This document shows positions 16,582-28,418 of a DNA stretch of 64,000 nucleotides, in pieces; position 1 is the first letter of the stretch; each line of letters starts with the position of its first letter. The DNA is from Burkholderiales bacterium (GTDB lineage: Bacteria; Pseudomonadota; Gammaproteobacteria; Burkholderiales; Burkholderiaceae_C): NCBI GenBank assembly GCA_003963115.1, contig RXJQ01000024.1:1-64000 (forward strand), in the 5' to 3' direction. Both the position numbers and the translations under genes were made by a program. The notes beneath the pieces are model-generated. The model made no database searches, was not told the origin of the DNA, and worked only from the letters and a program-made list of their open reading frames with translations.

Positions 16582-18282
16582 TCAAGCCGCCTTCTTCTCG
16601 TCGCGCAGCTCACGGCGCAGGATCTTGCCCACATTGGTCTTGGGCAGATCCTGACGGAACTCGATGTGCTTGGGGCACTTGTAGCCCGTCAGTTGCTCAT
16701 GACAGTAAGCCTTGAGCGCAGCCTCCGTCAGCGTCGCATCCTTGCGCACCACGAAAAGCTTCACCGCCTCGCCCGACTTGTCATCCGGCACACCCACCGC
16801 CGCGCACTCCAGCACGCCCGGGTGCATGTTGACGACCTGCTCGACCTCGTTGGGGTACACATTGAAGCCCGACACCAGGATCATGTCCTTCTTGCGATCG
16901 ACGATCTTGAACAGGCCCGATGGGTCCATCACACCGATGTCGCCCGTACGGAAGAAGCCATCCGCCGTCATGACCTTGGCCGTCTCATCAGGCCGGTTCC
17001 AGTAGCCGGCCATCACCTGCGGACCACGGATGCAGATCTCGCCCACACCGCCCACGTCCAGATGATTGCCATCGTCGTCGATGATGGCCACATCGGTCGA
17101 AGGAATCGGGTAACCGATGGCGCCATTGAACTCTTCCAGATCAAGGCGATTGGCCGTGGCCACGGGTGAAGTCTCCGACAGACCATAGCCCTCCACGATG
17201 GGGCAGCCCGTCATCTTTTTCCAGTTGTCAGCCGTGGCCTGCTGCACCGCCATGCCGCCACCGTTGGACACCTTCAGACCCGAGAAATCGATGCTCTTGA
17301 AATCCGGGTGATTGACCAGCGCGTTGAACAGCGTATTCACAGCGGGGAACTGGTTGACCTTGTACTTCTTGAGCGTCTCGATGAAGCCGGGGATGTCGCG
17401 CGGGTTGGCGATCAGCAGGTTCATGCTGCCCATGCGCGCGCCCATCATGTAGCAGACCGTCAGCGCGAAGATGTGATAGAGCGGCAAGGCGCAGACCACG
17501 GTCAGCGGCTGGTCGCCCAGCTTGGCCAGTTCGGGCTTGAACCAAGCCTCGTTTTGCAGGATGTTGGCCACGATGTTCCGGTGCAGCAGCGTCGCACCCT
17601 TGGACACACCCGTCGTGCCACCCGTGTACTGCAGGAAGGCGATGTCATCGGGCTTGAGCGCAGGGCGCGTGTACTTGGCCGCGCGGCCTTGCGACAGCGC
17701 GTCCTTGAACTTGGTGACCTTGCACTTGTCGTTATTGGGCAGCGTGAAGGCCGGCACCATCTTCTTGACGTTGCGCACCACGAAGTTGACGATCAGGCCC
17801 TTGGGGAAAGGCAGCAAGTCGCCCATGGCCGCCAGCACGATGTGCTTGACCGGCGTGCGCGCCACGACCTCTTGCAGCGTGATGGCGAAGTTCTCCAGCA
17901 CGATGATGGCCTCGGCACCCGAATCCTTGAGCTGGTGCTCCAGCTCGCGCGGGGTGTACAGCGGGTTGACGTTGACCACCACATAACCGGCTCGCAACAC
18001 GGCAGCGATCGCCACCATGTACTGCGGGATATTGGGCATCATCAGGGCAACGCGTGCGCCCTTGGCCAGGCCACGCGCCTGGAACCAGGCAGCCAGCGCA
18101 CGGGACATCTCGTCGATCTGTCCGAAAGTCCAGTGCACATCCATGAAGGCTGCCATGTCGCGCTGCGCGAACTGCTTGAACGACTGGTCCAGCAGGTCCA
18201 CCAGGGAGTTGTACTCGCCTGGGTTGATCTCTGCCGGCACACCTGGCTCATAGCTGGCCAACCATGGTTTGGAACTCGTCAT
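16582..18282 (-). CDS. fadD: Long-chain fatty-acid-CoA ligase
   Basis: 566 residues. Activates fatty acids to acyl-CoA with ATP for beta-oxidation or lipid use. AMP-binding superfamily motifs are plain: the P-loop YTGGTTGVSKGATLLHRN, the VEGYGLSETSP motif, TGDIGVMDPSG, VDRKKDMILVSGFNVYPNEVE, and the C-terminal catalytic lysine in PKTNVGKILRREL. Three in-frame ATGs lie close together; the one at 18282 has GAGG 8 bases upstream and is chosen, 18294 being the longest alternative. It stands alone with its own terminator and is divergent from the Tat-signal protein gene. Confidence 0.93.
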   Translation of the reverse strand: MTSSKPWLASYEPGVPAEINPGEYNSLVDLLDQSFKQFAQRDMAAFMDVHWTFGQIDEMSRALAAWFQARGLAKGARVALMMPNIPQYMVAIAAVLRAGYVVVNVNPLYTPRELEHQLKDSGAEAIIVLENFAITLQEVVARTPVKHIVLAAMGDLLPFPKGLIVNFVVRNVKKMVPAFTLPNNDKCKVTKFKDALSQGRAAKYTRPALKPDDIAFLQYTGGTTGVSKGATLLHRNIVANILQNEAWFKPELAKLGDQPLTVVCALPLYHIFALTVCYMMGARMGSMNLLIANPRDIPGFIETLKKYKVNQFPAVNTLFNALVNHPDFKSIDFSGLKVSNGGGMAVQQATADNWKKMTGCPIVEGYGLSETSPVATANRLDLEEFNGAIGYPIPSTDVAIIDDDGNHLDVGGVGEICIRGPQVMAGYWNRPDETAKVMTADGFFRTGDIGVMDPSGLFKIVDRKKDMILVSGFNVYPNEVEQVVNMHPGVLECAAVGVPDDKSGEAVKLFVVRKDATLTEAALKAYCHEQLTGYKCPKHIEFRQDLPKTNVGKILRRELRDEKKAA

Positions 18283-18563
18283 CGTCATCCTCATTACTGG
18301 ATCAATTCAGGCCACCGCGTATTCAGAAGCCCAGGGAAACCTGCGTCAAGCGCTGCACGGATTCTGCAACATTCGTGACCAAGGGTATTCCCTTAAATCA
18401 GGACGCCGTCGTTCTGGTGCATTCCGCCGACAGCCCCGTAAAAACGGGCCCCCAGAGGTTAAACGCCTTGTCGTCAGTGGGTACACGCAGGGCACAATCC
18501 TCCGGCAATCTGACTCACAACCTTTCCTTATTTGGGAACTGTCACGCACTTGAGCCAAACACC

Positions 18564-19100
18564 ATGGTCGACCGCTCCATAGATCACCCTCTTCAACCCA
18601 AGCGCCGCTGGTTTCTCAAGACAGCACTGGCGATCGGGGCTGTAGGCAGCGCGCTTGGCGCTCTGGTTTACTGGCACCGCGGCATGAACGGCAGCAAGCT
18701 AACTGAACACGGCCGTGAGGTCATTCGTGGCCTGACCATCGGTTATGTCGGCCCCATGCTGCCCAAGGATGCGGCCGAGCGCGAGGCCACCTTGAGCACC
18801 CACCTCCAGAACGTGGAGACGATGCTCAACGGCATGCCCGGCGTGCTGCAGGTCGAGCTCAGCGCCCTCATCGGCCTGCTGGGCAACTACCCCACCCGCA
18901 AGATGCTGACCGGCATGGGCGCGTCCTGGGCCAGTGCGACGGACGACGAGATCGCCCAGGCCCTGGAGACCATGCGTCTCAACCCCCTGCCAAGCACCCG
19001 TCTGACCTACCAGGTCATGCGCGGCGTGATCTTGTTGTCCTTTTTCTCCAATAGCACCAACTGGCATCTGACCGGCTATCCCGGCCCCGTTCAAATATGA
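18564..19100 (+). CDS. Small Tat-signal protein partnered with a GMC oxidoreductase
   Basis: 178 residues. The N-terminus PKRRWFLKTALAIGAVGSALGAL is a twin-arginine-like signal, suggesting export folded or with its partner. The rest is helical with no recognised motif. The position directly before a GMC oxidoreductase, with an ATGA overlap, matches the small-subunit plus large-subunit layout of gluconate, sorbitol and fructose dehydrogenases, where the small Tat subunit chaperones or exports the flavoprotein. A longer frame from 18264 is rejected as it has no homology or ribosome site. Confidence 0.65.
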   Translation: MVDRSIDHPLQPKRRWFLKTALAIGAVGSALGALVYWHRGMNGSKLTEHGREVIRGLTIGYVGPMLPKDAAEREATLSTHLQNVETMLNGMPGVLQVELSALIGLLGNYPTRKMLTGMGASWASATDDEIAQALETMRLNPLPSTRLTYQVMRGVILLSFFSNSTNWHLTGYPGPVQI

Positions 19101-20710
19101 GCAAACTCCCCGATCCGTTCCGCGAAGGTCTGGCCCGCGGCTGGAAGGCCACCAACGGCGAACAAGGTCTGCCCGAGCAGGTGCAATGTGATGTGGTCAT
19201 CGTGGGCACCGGCGCCGGTGCCGGCATCACCGCCGAGCTGCTGACCAAGGCTGGCCTGGATGTCGTCCTGGTCGAGGAAGGGCCGCTGCGCACCAGTACC
19301 GACTTCAACCAGAAGGAATCCGAAGCCTACGCCACGCTTTACCAAGACGGCGGTGGCCGCAAGACCATGGACGGCGCCTTGACCCTGCTGCAAGGCCGTT
19401 GCGTGGGCGGCACCACCGTCATCAACTGGACCAGCTCCTTCCGCACCCCGGCCACGACGCTGAAGTACTGGGAAGACAACTTCGACCTCAAGGACTTCAA
19501 CGAAGCCTCGATGGCCCCCTGGTTCGCCCAGGCCGAAAAGCGCCTGAACATGCACCGCTGGGAAGAAGCGCCCCCCAACGCCAACAACGAGCTGCTGCGC
19601 ACCGGCGCCAAGAAGCTGGGTATCTCGGCCGATGTGATCCCGCGCAACGTCAAGGGCTGCTGGAACCTGGGCTCCTGCGGTATGGGCTGCCCGACCAACG
19701 CCAAGCAGTCGATGCTGGTGACGACCATCCCCGCCTCGCTCGAAACCGGCGCCCGCCTGTTCTACCAGACTCGTGCCCAGCGCTTCGAGATCAGGGGCGA
19801 CCAGGTTCAGGCACTGATCTGCGTGCCCATCCGCATCAACGGCGAGAAGACCTCGGACAAGGTGATGCGCATCACCGCCAAGCACTATGTAGTGTCGGGC
19901 GGCGCAATCAACTCGCCCGCTTTGCTCAAGCGCTCCAAGGTGCCCGATCCCCACGGCATCCTGGGCACGCGCACCTTCCTGCACCCGGTGGCCTTTTCCG
20001 GCGCCGTGTACGAGCAGCGCGTCGAGGGCTGGGCTGGTGCGCCGCAGTCGATTTACTCCGACCACTTCGTGCACAACGCCCCAGTGGACGGCCCGATCGG
20101 CTTCAAGCTCGAGGCCACGCCCATGCACCCTGGCCTGACCTCGGTCTTGCTGGGCGGCTACGGCAAGGGCCTGGCCGAGCGCTTCCAGCACTACCCCAAC
20201 ACGCAGATGATGCTGGCCCTGCTGCGAGATGGCTTCCATCCGGAGTCCATCGGTGGTTCCGTCATCCTCAACGTGGATGACAGCCCGCTGCTGGACTACA
20301 GCCTGTCCGACTACGTGCTGGCCGGCTTCAAGCAGGCCCTGCTGACGATGGCCGAGGTGCAGTTTGCCGCCGGTGCCCAGAAGGTGGTGCCGCTGCACGA
20401 GCAAGGCAAGTACTACGAAAGCTGGGCCGAAGCCAAGGCTGGCATCTCGGCCTTCGAGATGAAGCCCTACTACGTAGGCGGCGGCAGTGCCCACATCATG
20501 GGTGGCTGCCGCATAGGCGGCACCGAGCAGCTAGGCGTGGTCCGCCCGGACGGTCAGCACTGGCAGCTGAGCAACCTGTCGGTGCACGACGGCTCGCTCT
20601 TCCCCACCAGCATCGGTGCCAATCCGCAGCTGTCGATCTATGGTCTGACCAACCGTCTGGCCACAGGTCTGGCCAAGCGCCTGACCGGCAAGGATGTGGC
20701 GCTGGCCTGA
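19097..20710 (+). CDS. GMC-family FAD-dependent oxidoreductase
   Basis: 537 residues. The N-terminal Rossmann motif CDVVIVGTGAGAGITAELL binds FAD; GRCVGGTTVINWTSSFR is the typical GMC second motif; the C-terminal HIMGGCRIGG and GANPQLSIYGLTNRLA hold the catalytic His and the Asn/Pro region. It has no signal peptide of its own and probably depends on the preceding Tat-signal protein if exported. The substrate is unclear: a long-chain alcohol or a sugar or polyol are the usual options. No cytochrome c subunit follows, unlike classic three-subunit dehydrogenases; a terminator ends the operon. Confidence 0.85.
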   Translation: MSKLPDPFREGLARGWKATNGEQGLPEQVQCDVVIVGTGAGAGITAELLTKAGLDVVLVEEGPLRTSTDFNQKESEAYATLYQDGGGRKTMDGALTLLQGRCVGGTTVINWTSSFRTPATTLKYWEDNFDLKDFNEASMAPWFAQAEKRLNMHRWEEAPPNANNELLRTGAKKLGISADVIPRNVKGCWNLGSCGMGCPTNAKQSMLVTTIPASLETGARLFYQTRAQRFEIRGDQVQALICVPIRINGEKTSDKVMRITAKHYVVSGGAINSPALLKRSKVPDPHGILGTRTFLHPVAFSGAVYEQRVEGWAGAPQSIYSDHFVHNAPVDGPIGFKLEATPMHPGLTSVLLGGYGKGLAERFQHYPNTQMMLALLRDGFHPESIGGSVILNVDDSPLLDYSLSDYVLAGFKQALLTMAEVQFAAGAQKVVPLHEQGKYYESWAEAKAGISAFEMKPYYVGGGSAHIMGGCRIGGTEQLGVVRPDGQHWQLSNLSVHDGSLFPTSIGANPQLSIYGLTNRLATGLAKRLTGKDVALA

Positions 20711-20760
20711 TTGGCATCAGTCGCTCTAGCCCCAAGGCCCCCCCGCGAGAGCCCCAAGGA

Positions 20761-20791
20761 CAAAACCCGCCAATCGGCGGGTTTTGTTTTT
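20761..20791 (+). terminator. Rho-independent terminator after the GMC oxidoreductase
   Basis: CAAAACCCGCC (20761-20771) and GGCGGGTTTTG (20776-20786) make an 11-base perfect stem with a 4-base loop, followed by TTTTT. Confidence 0.92.
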
Positions 20792-20811
20792 CGGCCAGAT
20801 CCGGACAGAAA

Positions 20812-20837
20812 AACAAAAGGCCCTTAGGGAGGGCCTT
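20812..20837 (-). terminator. Rho-independent terminator of the OmpA-family gene
   Basis: AAGGCCC (20817-20823) and GGGCCTT (20831-20837) pair; on the minus strand the stem is followed by TTTTGTTTTT. It lies just beyond the stop of the minus-strand ompA-like gene and faces the previous terminator. Confidence 0.85.
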
Positions 20838-20862
20838 CTGAATCATCCGGGCTGAAACCGGA

Positions 20863-21513
20863 TTACTTGGTGCGCGTACCCACCACTTCGATTTCAACGC
20901 GACGGTTCTTGGCGCGGCCAGCTTCCGTCTTGTTGTCGGCGACAGGTTGCGACTTGCCCTTGCCTTCGGTGTAGACGCGGGAAGCTTCGATGCCCTTGCC
21001 AGTCAGGTAGGTCTTGACGGCTTCAGCGCGCTTGACCGACAGCTTCTGGTTGTAGGCGTCGGTGCCCTTGGCATCGGTGTGGCCCACGGCGATCACGACT
21101 TCCAGGGTCAGGCCCTTGACCTTGTCGGCCAGGTCGTCCAGCTTGGCCTTGCCTTCGGGCTTCAGGGTCGCCTTGTCGAAGTCGAAGAAAGCGTCAGCAG
21201 CGAAGCTGACCTTCTCGGTGGCAGGCGCAGCAGGCACCACCACAGGAGCGGGGGCCGGTGCCGGAGCAGGAGCCGGAGCAGCGGCAGGAGGCGGTGCAAC
21301 AGGAACCGGTGCGGGAGCCGGAGCGGGCACGCCGTCGCAGCCTTGAACGCCAGTTTCAGGCGTAAAGAAATTGTCACGCCAGCATTGTTCGTTGGAACCG
21401 TTCTTCCACACGGTGCCATCGGTAGCACGCCAGTTGTTCACGTCGTCGGCGAAAGCGGTGCCAGCAAACGCAGCGATCACAAACAGGGCGGCAACTTTAT
21501 TGAGTTTGTTCAT
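20863..21513 (-). CDS. OmpA-family outer-membrane/peptidoglycan-binding protein
   Basis: 216 residues. A Sec signal peptide (MNKLNKVAALFVIAAFAGTAFA) is followed by a short unique domain with two cysteines (NEQCW, VQGCDG), a Pro/Ala linker of about 40 residues, and a C-terminal OmpA-like domain (FFDFDKATLKPEGKAKLDDL, GHTDAKGTDAYNQKLSVKRA, NRRVEIEV) that binds peptidoglycan. There is no beta-barrel, so it is a periplasmic or OM-tethered linker protein, often highly expressed in Burkholderiales. GAGG 9 bases upstream fixes the start at 21513. It is divergent from gyrA. Confidence 0.9.
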   Translation of the reverse strand: MNKLNKVAALFVIAAFAGTAFADDVNNWRATDGTVWKNGSNEQCWRDNFFTPETGVQGCDGVPAPAPAPVPVAPPPAAAPAPAPAPAPAPVVVPAAPATEKVSFAADAFFDFDKATLKPEGKAKLDDLADKVKGLTLEVVIAVGHTDAKGTDAYNQKLSVKRAEAVKTYLTGKGIEASRVYTEGKGKSQPVADNKTEAGRAKNRRVEIEVVGTRTK

Positions 21514-21853
21514 GCAAATCCTCACGATTAAGACGCAGATTCCACTGCGGAGCGCCCAAGCAGGGCAAGCCTCCCAGAAGAGGGTGGGGTCGCACCCATG
21601 AGGTTTACCCTAGGGCACTTAACGAAAACGATTGTGCCATAGCCACTTTCCTGCTCAAGTAAGTCGGCCACAAGAGGGCGTTGCCTTGCGGAGAAGCGGC
21701 CAGATTGTTGCGCCAGGGCGACATTGGCGGCCAATTACAATCTCTCCTTTGCTCGCACGCGCGCCCGACATGGTGGCGCCCCGCGCCAGTGGAAGCCCCT
21801 GACGGTCTCCTGCCATCCCGGTTGGGCCGCCTTTTCTCATCGCTATTGCCCGC
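21514..21853. other. Divergent promoter region of ompA-like gene and gyrA
   Basis: 340 bases with no supported gene. It must carry promoters in both directions. The stretch is less GC-rich near 21515-21540 and 21620-21660. No clear regulatory motif could be assigned by eye. Confidence 0.4.
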
Positions 21854-24505
<2,652 letters not shown>

Positions 24506-24531
24506 TCGACAACTGATCGACGCAAGGACTG

Positions 24532-25158
24532 ATGATGAAACTCAAGCAAACGGCCTGGATGATGACTGTGGCCGCGGCACTGGCCTTGACCTCCTTGTCC
24601 GCTCACGCTGACAAGAAGGAGCTGGTGCAAAAGATCCTGACACTGCAACAGGCCGGCCTGGACGACCTGTCCAAGACAGTGGCCGAGCAGCCCGCCCGCC
24701 AGCTCGTGGGTGCCGTGCGCCAGGTCATGGCCCAGGCCGTGCCGGAAGACAAGCGCGAGGCCACAGCCAAGCAAATCGACGCCGAGGTCAAGAAATACAT
24801 GGAAGCGGCCACGCCCATCCTGCGCAGCGTCGCTGCCAAGATGGCGCAAAGCACGGTGGGCCCGATGATCGAGGAGAAGTTCTCCGAAGACGAGCTCAAG
24901 CAGCTGGTGTCCATGCTGGAGTCGCCCACGCTCAAGAAGTACCAGAGCCTGATGCCCGAGTTCACGCAAAGCCTGCTTGAAAAGGTGGTGGCAGAAGCTG
25001 GCCCCCAGGTGAAGCCCAAGGCTCAGCAGCTTGAAGCCAATGTGCGCAAGATCCTGGACACGGCCACGGGCGGCAAGCTCAGTGGTGGTGCACCTGCGCC
25101 GGCGGCCGCACCGGCTCCGGCCCCAGCACCCGCAGCCAAGCCTGCAGCCAAGAAGTGA
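24532..25158 (+). CDS. DUF2059-family exported protein
   Basis: About 208 residues: a Sec signal peptide ([24 protein letters not shown]) followed by a helical domain with the DUF2059 features ([34 protein letters not shown]) and an Ala/Pro-rich C-terminal tail ending in lysines. Its function is unknown. Two adjacent ATGs exist at 24532 and 24535; AAGGA lies 3 and 6 bases upstream respectively, so the second may be used. It sits between gyrA and serC. Confidence 0.82.
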   Translation: MMKLKQTAWMMTVAAALALTSLSAHADKKELVQKILTLQQAGLDDLSKTVAEQPARQLVGAVRQVMAQAVPEDKREATAKQIDAEVKKYMEAATPILRSVAAKMAQSTVGPMIEEKFSEDELKQLVSMLESPTLKKYQSLMPEFTQSLLEKVVAEAGPQVKPKAQQLEANVRKILDTATGGKLSGGAPAPAAAPAPAPAPAAKPAAKK

Positions 25159-25207
25159 CAAGGATCGGTGCCCTTGGATGGCACCGTGTTTGCAAGAGAC
25201 CCCGCTG

Positions 25208-26326
25208 ATGACCCGCCCCTTCAATTTCTCTCCAGGCCCGGCCGCACTGCCGGACGAGGTGCTGCAACAGGCTGCCAGCGAGATGCTGGACTGGCAGGGC
25301 TCGGGCATGAGCGTGATGGAGATGAGCCACCGGGGTAAGGAATTCATCTCGATCGCCGAGCAGGCCGAGGCCGATCTGCGCGAGATCCTGTCGGTGCCCA
25401 AGAGCCACAGGATCTTGTTCATGCAGGGGGGCGCCATTGCCGAGAACGCCATCATCCCGATGAACCTCTCGCGCGGCGGCCGTGCGGACTATGTCATCAC
25501 CGGCTCCTGGTCGGTCAAGTCGGCCAAGGAGGCCCGCAGGTACTGCGAGGTCCACATCTCGGCCACCAACGAGGCCGATCACCACACCACCCTGCCTGCC
25601 TATGGCAGCTGGAAGATCAGCGACAACGCGGCCTATGTGCATGTGTGCAGCAACGAGACCATCCATGGTGTCGAGATGCACGAGCTGCCCGATCTGGCCG
25701 CATTGGGCAGCAAGGCCCCGCTGGTGATCGACTGCTCCTCGCACATCGTCTCGCGCACCATCGACTGGTCGCGCGTGGGCCTGGCCTATGCCGGTGCACA
25801 AAAGAACATCGGCCCCTCGGGCCTGACCATCGTGATCGTGCGCGAGGACCTCATCGGCCACGCCCTGCCGATCACGCCGAGCGCCTTCGACTACCGCATC
25901 GTGGCGGACAACGAGTCCATGTACAACACGCCGCCGACCTACCCCTGGTACCTGGCCGGCCTGGTGTTCCAGTGGATCAAGCGCCAGCGTGAAACCACGG
26001 CTGCAGGCGCGCTGACCGGTCTGGCCGCCATCGAGGCGCGCAACATCGCCAAGGCCGAGCTGCTGTATGGCTACATCGACGCATCGGGCTTCTACCGCAA
26101 CACGGTGGCTGCCAACTGCCGCTCGCGCATGAACGCGCCCTTCTTCCTGCCCAAGGACGAGCTCAACGAGCCTTTCCTGGCAGGGGCCAAGGCTGCGGGC
26201 CTGTTGCAGCTCAAGGGCCACAAGAGCGTGGGCGGCATGCGCGCCTCGATCTACAACGCCATGCCCCTGGCAGGCGTGCAGGCCCTGGTGGCCTATATGC
26301 AGGACTTCGCTGCACGCCATGGCTGA
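25208..26326 (+). CDS. serC: Phosphoserine aminotransferase
   Basis: 372 residues. PLP enzyme converting 3-phosphohydroxypyruvate and glutamate to phosphoserine, also used in pyridoxine synthesis. It opens with [15 protein letters not shown]; the PLP lysine lies in [21 protein letters not shown] and the C-terminal [16 protein letters not shown] match the family. Start at 25208 excludes an unrelated upstream extension. Its last codons overlap pheA by 8 bases, tying serine and aromatic amino acid synthesis in one transcript, the usual betaproteobacterial arrangement. Confidence 0.96.
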   Translation: MTRPFNFSPGPAALPDEVLQQAASEMLDWQGSGMSVMEMSHRGKEFISIAEQAEADLREILSVPKSHRILFMQGGAIAENAIIPMNLSRGGRADYVITGSWSVKSAKEARRYCEVHISATNEADHHTTLPAYGSWKISDNAAYVHVCSNETIHGVEMHELPDLAALGSKAPLVIDCSSHIVSRTIDWSRVGLAYAGAQKNIGPSGLTIVIVREDLIGHALPITPSAFDYRIVADNESMYNTPPTYPWYLAGLVFQWIKRQRETTAAGALTGLAAIEARNIAKAELLYGYIDASGFYRNTVAANCRSRMNAPFFLPKDELNEPFLAGAKAAGLLQLKGHKSVGGMRASIYNAMPLAGVQALVAYMQDFAARHG

Positions 26327-27464
26327 TCCGCAAGCTCCCAGCGGCGCGCCCGGCCACTTCCAGCCTGATGGCCGGCCGGTTGACGATCAACTCGCCGATC
26401 TGCGCGTGCGCATCGACGTGGTCGACCAGCAGTTGCTCAAACTGCTCAACGAGCGCGCCAAGCTGGCCCAGGCCGTGGGCGAGGTCAAGAAGCTCGATGG
26501 CTCGCCCGTCTTCCGCCCGGACCGCGAAGCCCAGGTGATCGATCGCCTCAAGGCCCGCAACCCCGGCCCCGTGCTGGCCGACAGCATCGCGCCGATCTGG
26601 CGCGAGATCATGTCGGCCTGCCGCTCCCTGGAGGCACGCCAGCGCGTCGCCTTCCTGGGCCCCGTGGGCACCTTCAGCGAACAGGCCACGCTCAACTACT
26701 TCGGCTCGTCCATCGAGCCCATCGCCTGCCCCTCGATCGACGAGGTGTTCCGCGCCACCTCGGCCCGCTCGGCCGACTTTGGCGTCGTGCCCATCGAAAA
26801 CTCGACCGAGGGCGTGGTGGCCCGTTCGCTGGACCTGTTGTTGCAATCGCCTTTGACCATCATCGGTGAGACCAGCCTGCTGGTGACCCACAACCTGCTG
26901 CGCAAGGAAGCCGGCCGCGAGGGCATCCAGGTCGTGGCCGCACACCCGCAGGCCCTGGCCCAGTGCCAGGGCTGGCTGAGCCAGAACCTGCCCGGTGCCG
27001 AACGCCGCCCGGTGGCCAGCAATGCCGAAGGTGCCCGCCTGGCCAGCGAGGACGCCGGCATCGTGGCCCTGGCCAGCGAACGCGCCGCCTCGCAATTTGG
27101 CCTGCATGTGCTGCAACGCGCCGTGCAGGACGAAGCCCACAACCGCACCCGCTTCGTGGTGGTCACCCTCACCGATGCACACACACCCGCAGCACCCACC
27201 GGCCATGACTGCACCAGCCTGGCCGTGTCCGTGGACAACCGCCCCGGCGCCGTGCACGATCTGCTGGTGCCGCTCAAGCAGCATGGCGTGTCCATGACCC
27301 GTTTCGAATCCCGCCCGGCCCGATCCGGCCAGTGGGAATATGTGTTTTTCATCGACCTGGCCGGCCATCCGGCGCAGGACAACGTGGCCGCCGCGCTCGA
27401 AGAGCTGCGTGCCCAATGCTCTCTCTTCAAGGTGCTCGGCAGCTACCCGCTGGACGCGCACTGA
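26319..27464 (+). CDS. pheA: Bifunctional chorismate mutase/prephenate dehydratase (P-protein)
   Basis: 381 residues. Converts chorismate to prephenate and then phenylpyruvate for phenylalanine. An AroQ-type chorismate mutase occupies residues about 20-105 ([20 protein letters not shown]). The dehydratase follows ([33 protein letters not shown]) and then an ACT domain ([27 protein letters not shown] with the ESRP motif for phenylalanine feedback). It overlaps serC and is 24 bases before tyrA. hisC2, often between them in relatives, is missing here. Confidence 0.95.
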   Translation: MADPQAPSGAPGHFQPDGRPVDDQLADLRVRIDVVDQQLLKLLNERAKLAQAVGEVKKLDGSPVFRPDREAQVIDRLKARNPGPVLADSIAPIWREIMSACRSLEARQRVAFLGPVGTFSEQATLNYFGSSIEPIACPSIDEVFRATSARSADFGVVPIENSTEGVVARSLDLLLQSPLTIIGETSLLVTHNLLRKEAGREGIQVVAAHPQALAQCQGWLSQNLPGAERRPVASNAEGARLASEDAGIVALASERAASQFGLHVLQRAVQDEAHNRTRFVVVTLTDAHTPAAPTGHDCTSLAVSVDNRPGAVHDLLVPLKQHGVSMTRFESRPARSGQWEYVFFIDLAGHPAQDNVAAALEELRAQCSLFKVLGSYPLDAH

Positions 27465-27488
27465 TCGCTCTCTCAGGACTTTTGCATC

Positions 27489-28373
27489 ATGTTCAACCAA
27501 CTCGGCCTGATCGGCTGCGGCCTCATGGGGGGCTCCTTCGCGCTGGCCCTGAAGAAGGCCGGCCTGGTCAAGCGGGTCGTGGGCTACAGCAAGTCGCCGT
27601 CCACCGTTGAGAAGGCTCGCCGCCTGGGCGTGATCGACGTGATGGCCGAGTCGGCGCTGCTGGCCGTGTCCGGCTCCGACATCGTGCTGATCGCCGTGCC
27701 CGTGGCCGCCAGCGAAGGCACGTTCAAGGCCATCCGCCACATGGTGGACCCCAATGTGCTGTTCATGGACGTTGGCTCGACCAAGCGTGACGTGGTGGAC
27801 GCCGCCCGGCGCGTGCTCAAGGAGCGCCTGCCCTCCTTCGTGCCCGCCCACCCCATCGCCGGCCGCGAGGTCGCAGGCATCGAGCACGCGGATGCCGCCT
27901 TGTACCAGGGCCGCAAGACCATCCTCACGCCGCTGCCGCAGACCAACCCGGTCCTGCTCCAGAAGGCCACAGATGTGTGGGCCGCCATCGGCTGCCAGGT
28001 GCTCAAGATGACCCCCGAGCACCACGACGCCGCCTTCGCCGCCGTGAGCCACCTGCCCCACCTGCTGGCTTTTGCCTACATGAATGCCATGGGCGAGCAG
28101 CCCTCAGGGCAGGAATACCTGTCTCTGGCCGGGCCGGGTTTTCGCGACTTCACCCGCATCGCCGCCAGCGACCCGACGATCTGGCGCGACATCCTGCTGT
28201 CCAACCGCGAAGAGGTGCTACGCCAGTCCGAAGCCTTCCGCAACGCCCTTGAGCAGATGGAACGGCAGATGCGCGACTGGAATGGCCCGGCCCTGGAAGA
28301 CTTGATCGAGACCGCCTCCGATGCCCGCAGCCAGTGGCAGCTGGGCAGCAAGTCCCCCAATACCCGTACCTGA
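27489..28373 (+). CDS. tyrA: Prephenate dehydrogenase
   Basis: 294 residues. Oxidises prephenate to 4-hydroxyphenylpyruvate for tyrosine using NAD(P). The N-terminal nucleotide fold LGLIGCGLMGGSFALALKK, DVGSTKRDVVDAARR, HPIAGREVAGIEHA with the catalytic His, and the helical dimerisation domain with AAVSHLPHLLAFAYMNAM are all typical. No ACT domain. It lies between pheA and the aroA-cmk fusion. Confidence 0.94.
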   Translation: MFNQLGLIGCGLMGGSFALALKKAGLVKRVVGYSKSPSTVEKARRLGVIDVMAESALLAVSGSDIVLIAVPVAASEGTFKAIRHMVDPNVLFMDVGSTKRDVVDAARRVLKERLPSFVPAHPIAGREVAGIEHADAALYQGRKTILTPLPQTNPVLLQKATDVWAAIGCQVLKMTPEHHDAAFAAVSHLPHLLAFAYMNAMGEQPSGQEYLSLAGPGFRDFTRIAASDPTIWRDILLSNREEVLRQSEAFRNALEQMERQMRDWNGPALEDLIETASDARSQWQLGSKSPNTRT

Positions 28374-28418
28374 CTTCTCTTCGACAGCCCTGAGCTCCCG
28401 TCCGGCTTTGCGTCCCGC

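Noticed and set aside
21240-21340. Repetitive GC-rich tract in the OmpA-family gene
   Set aside because: It encodes the Pro/Ala linker common in OmpA-family proteins and is not an independent repeat or CRISPR array.
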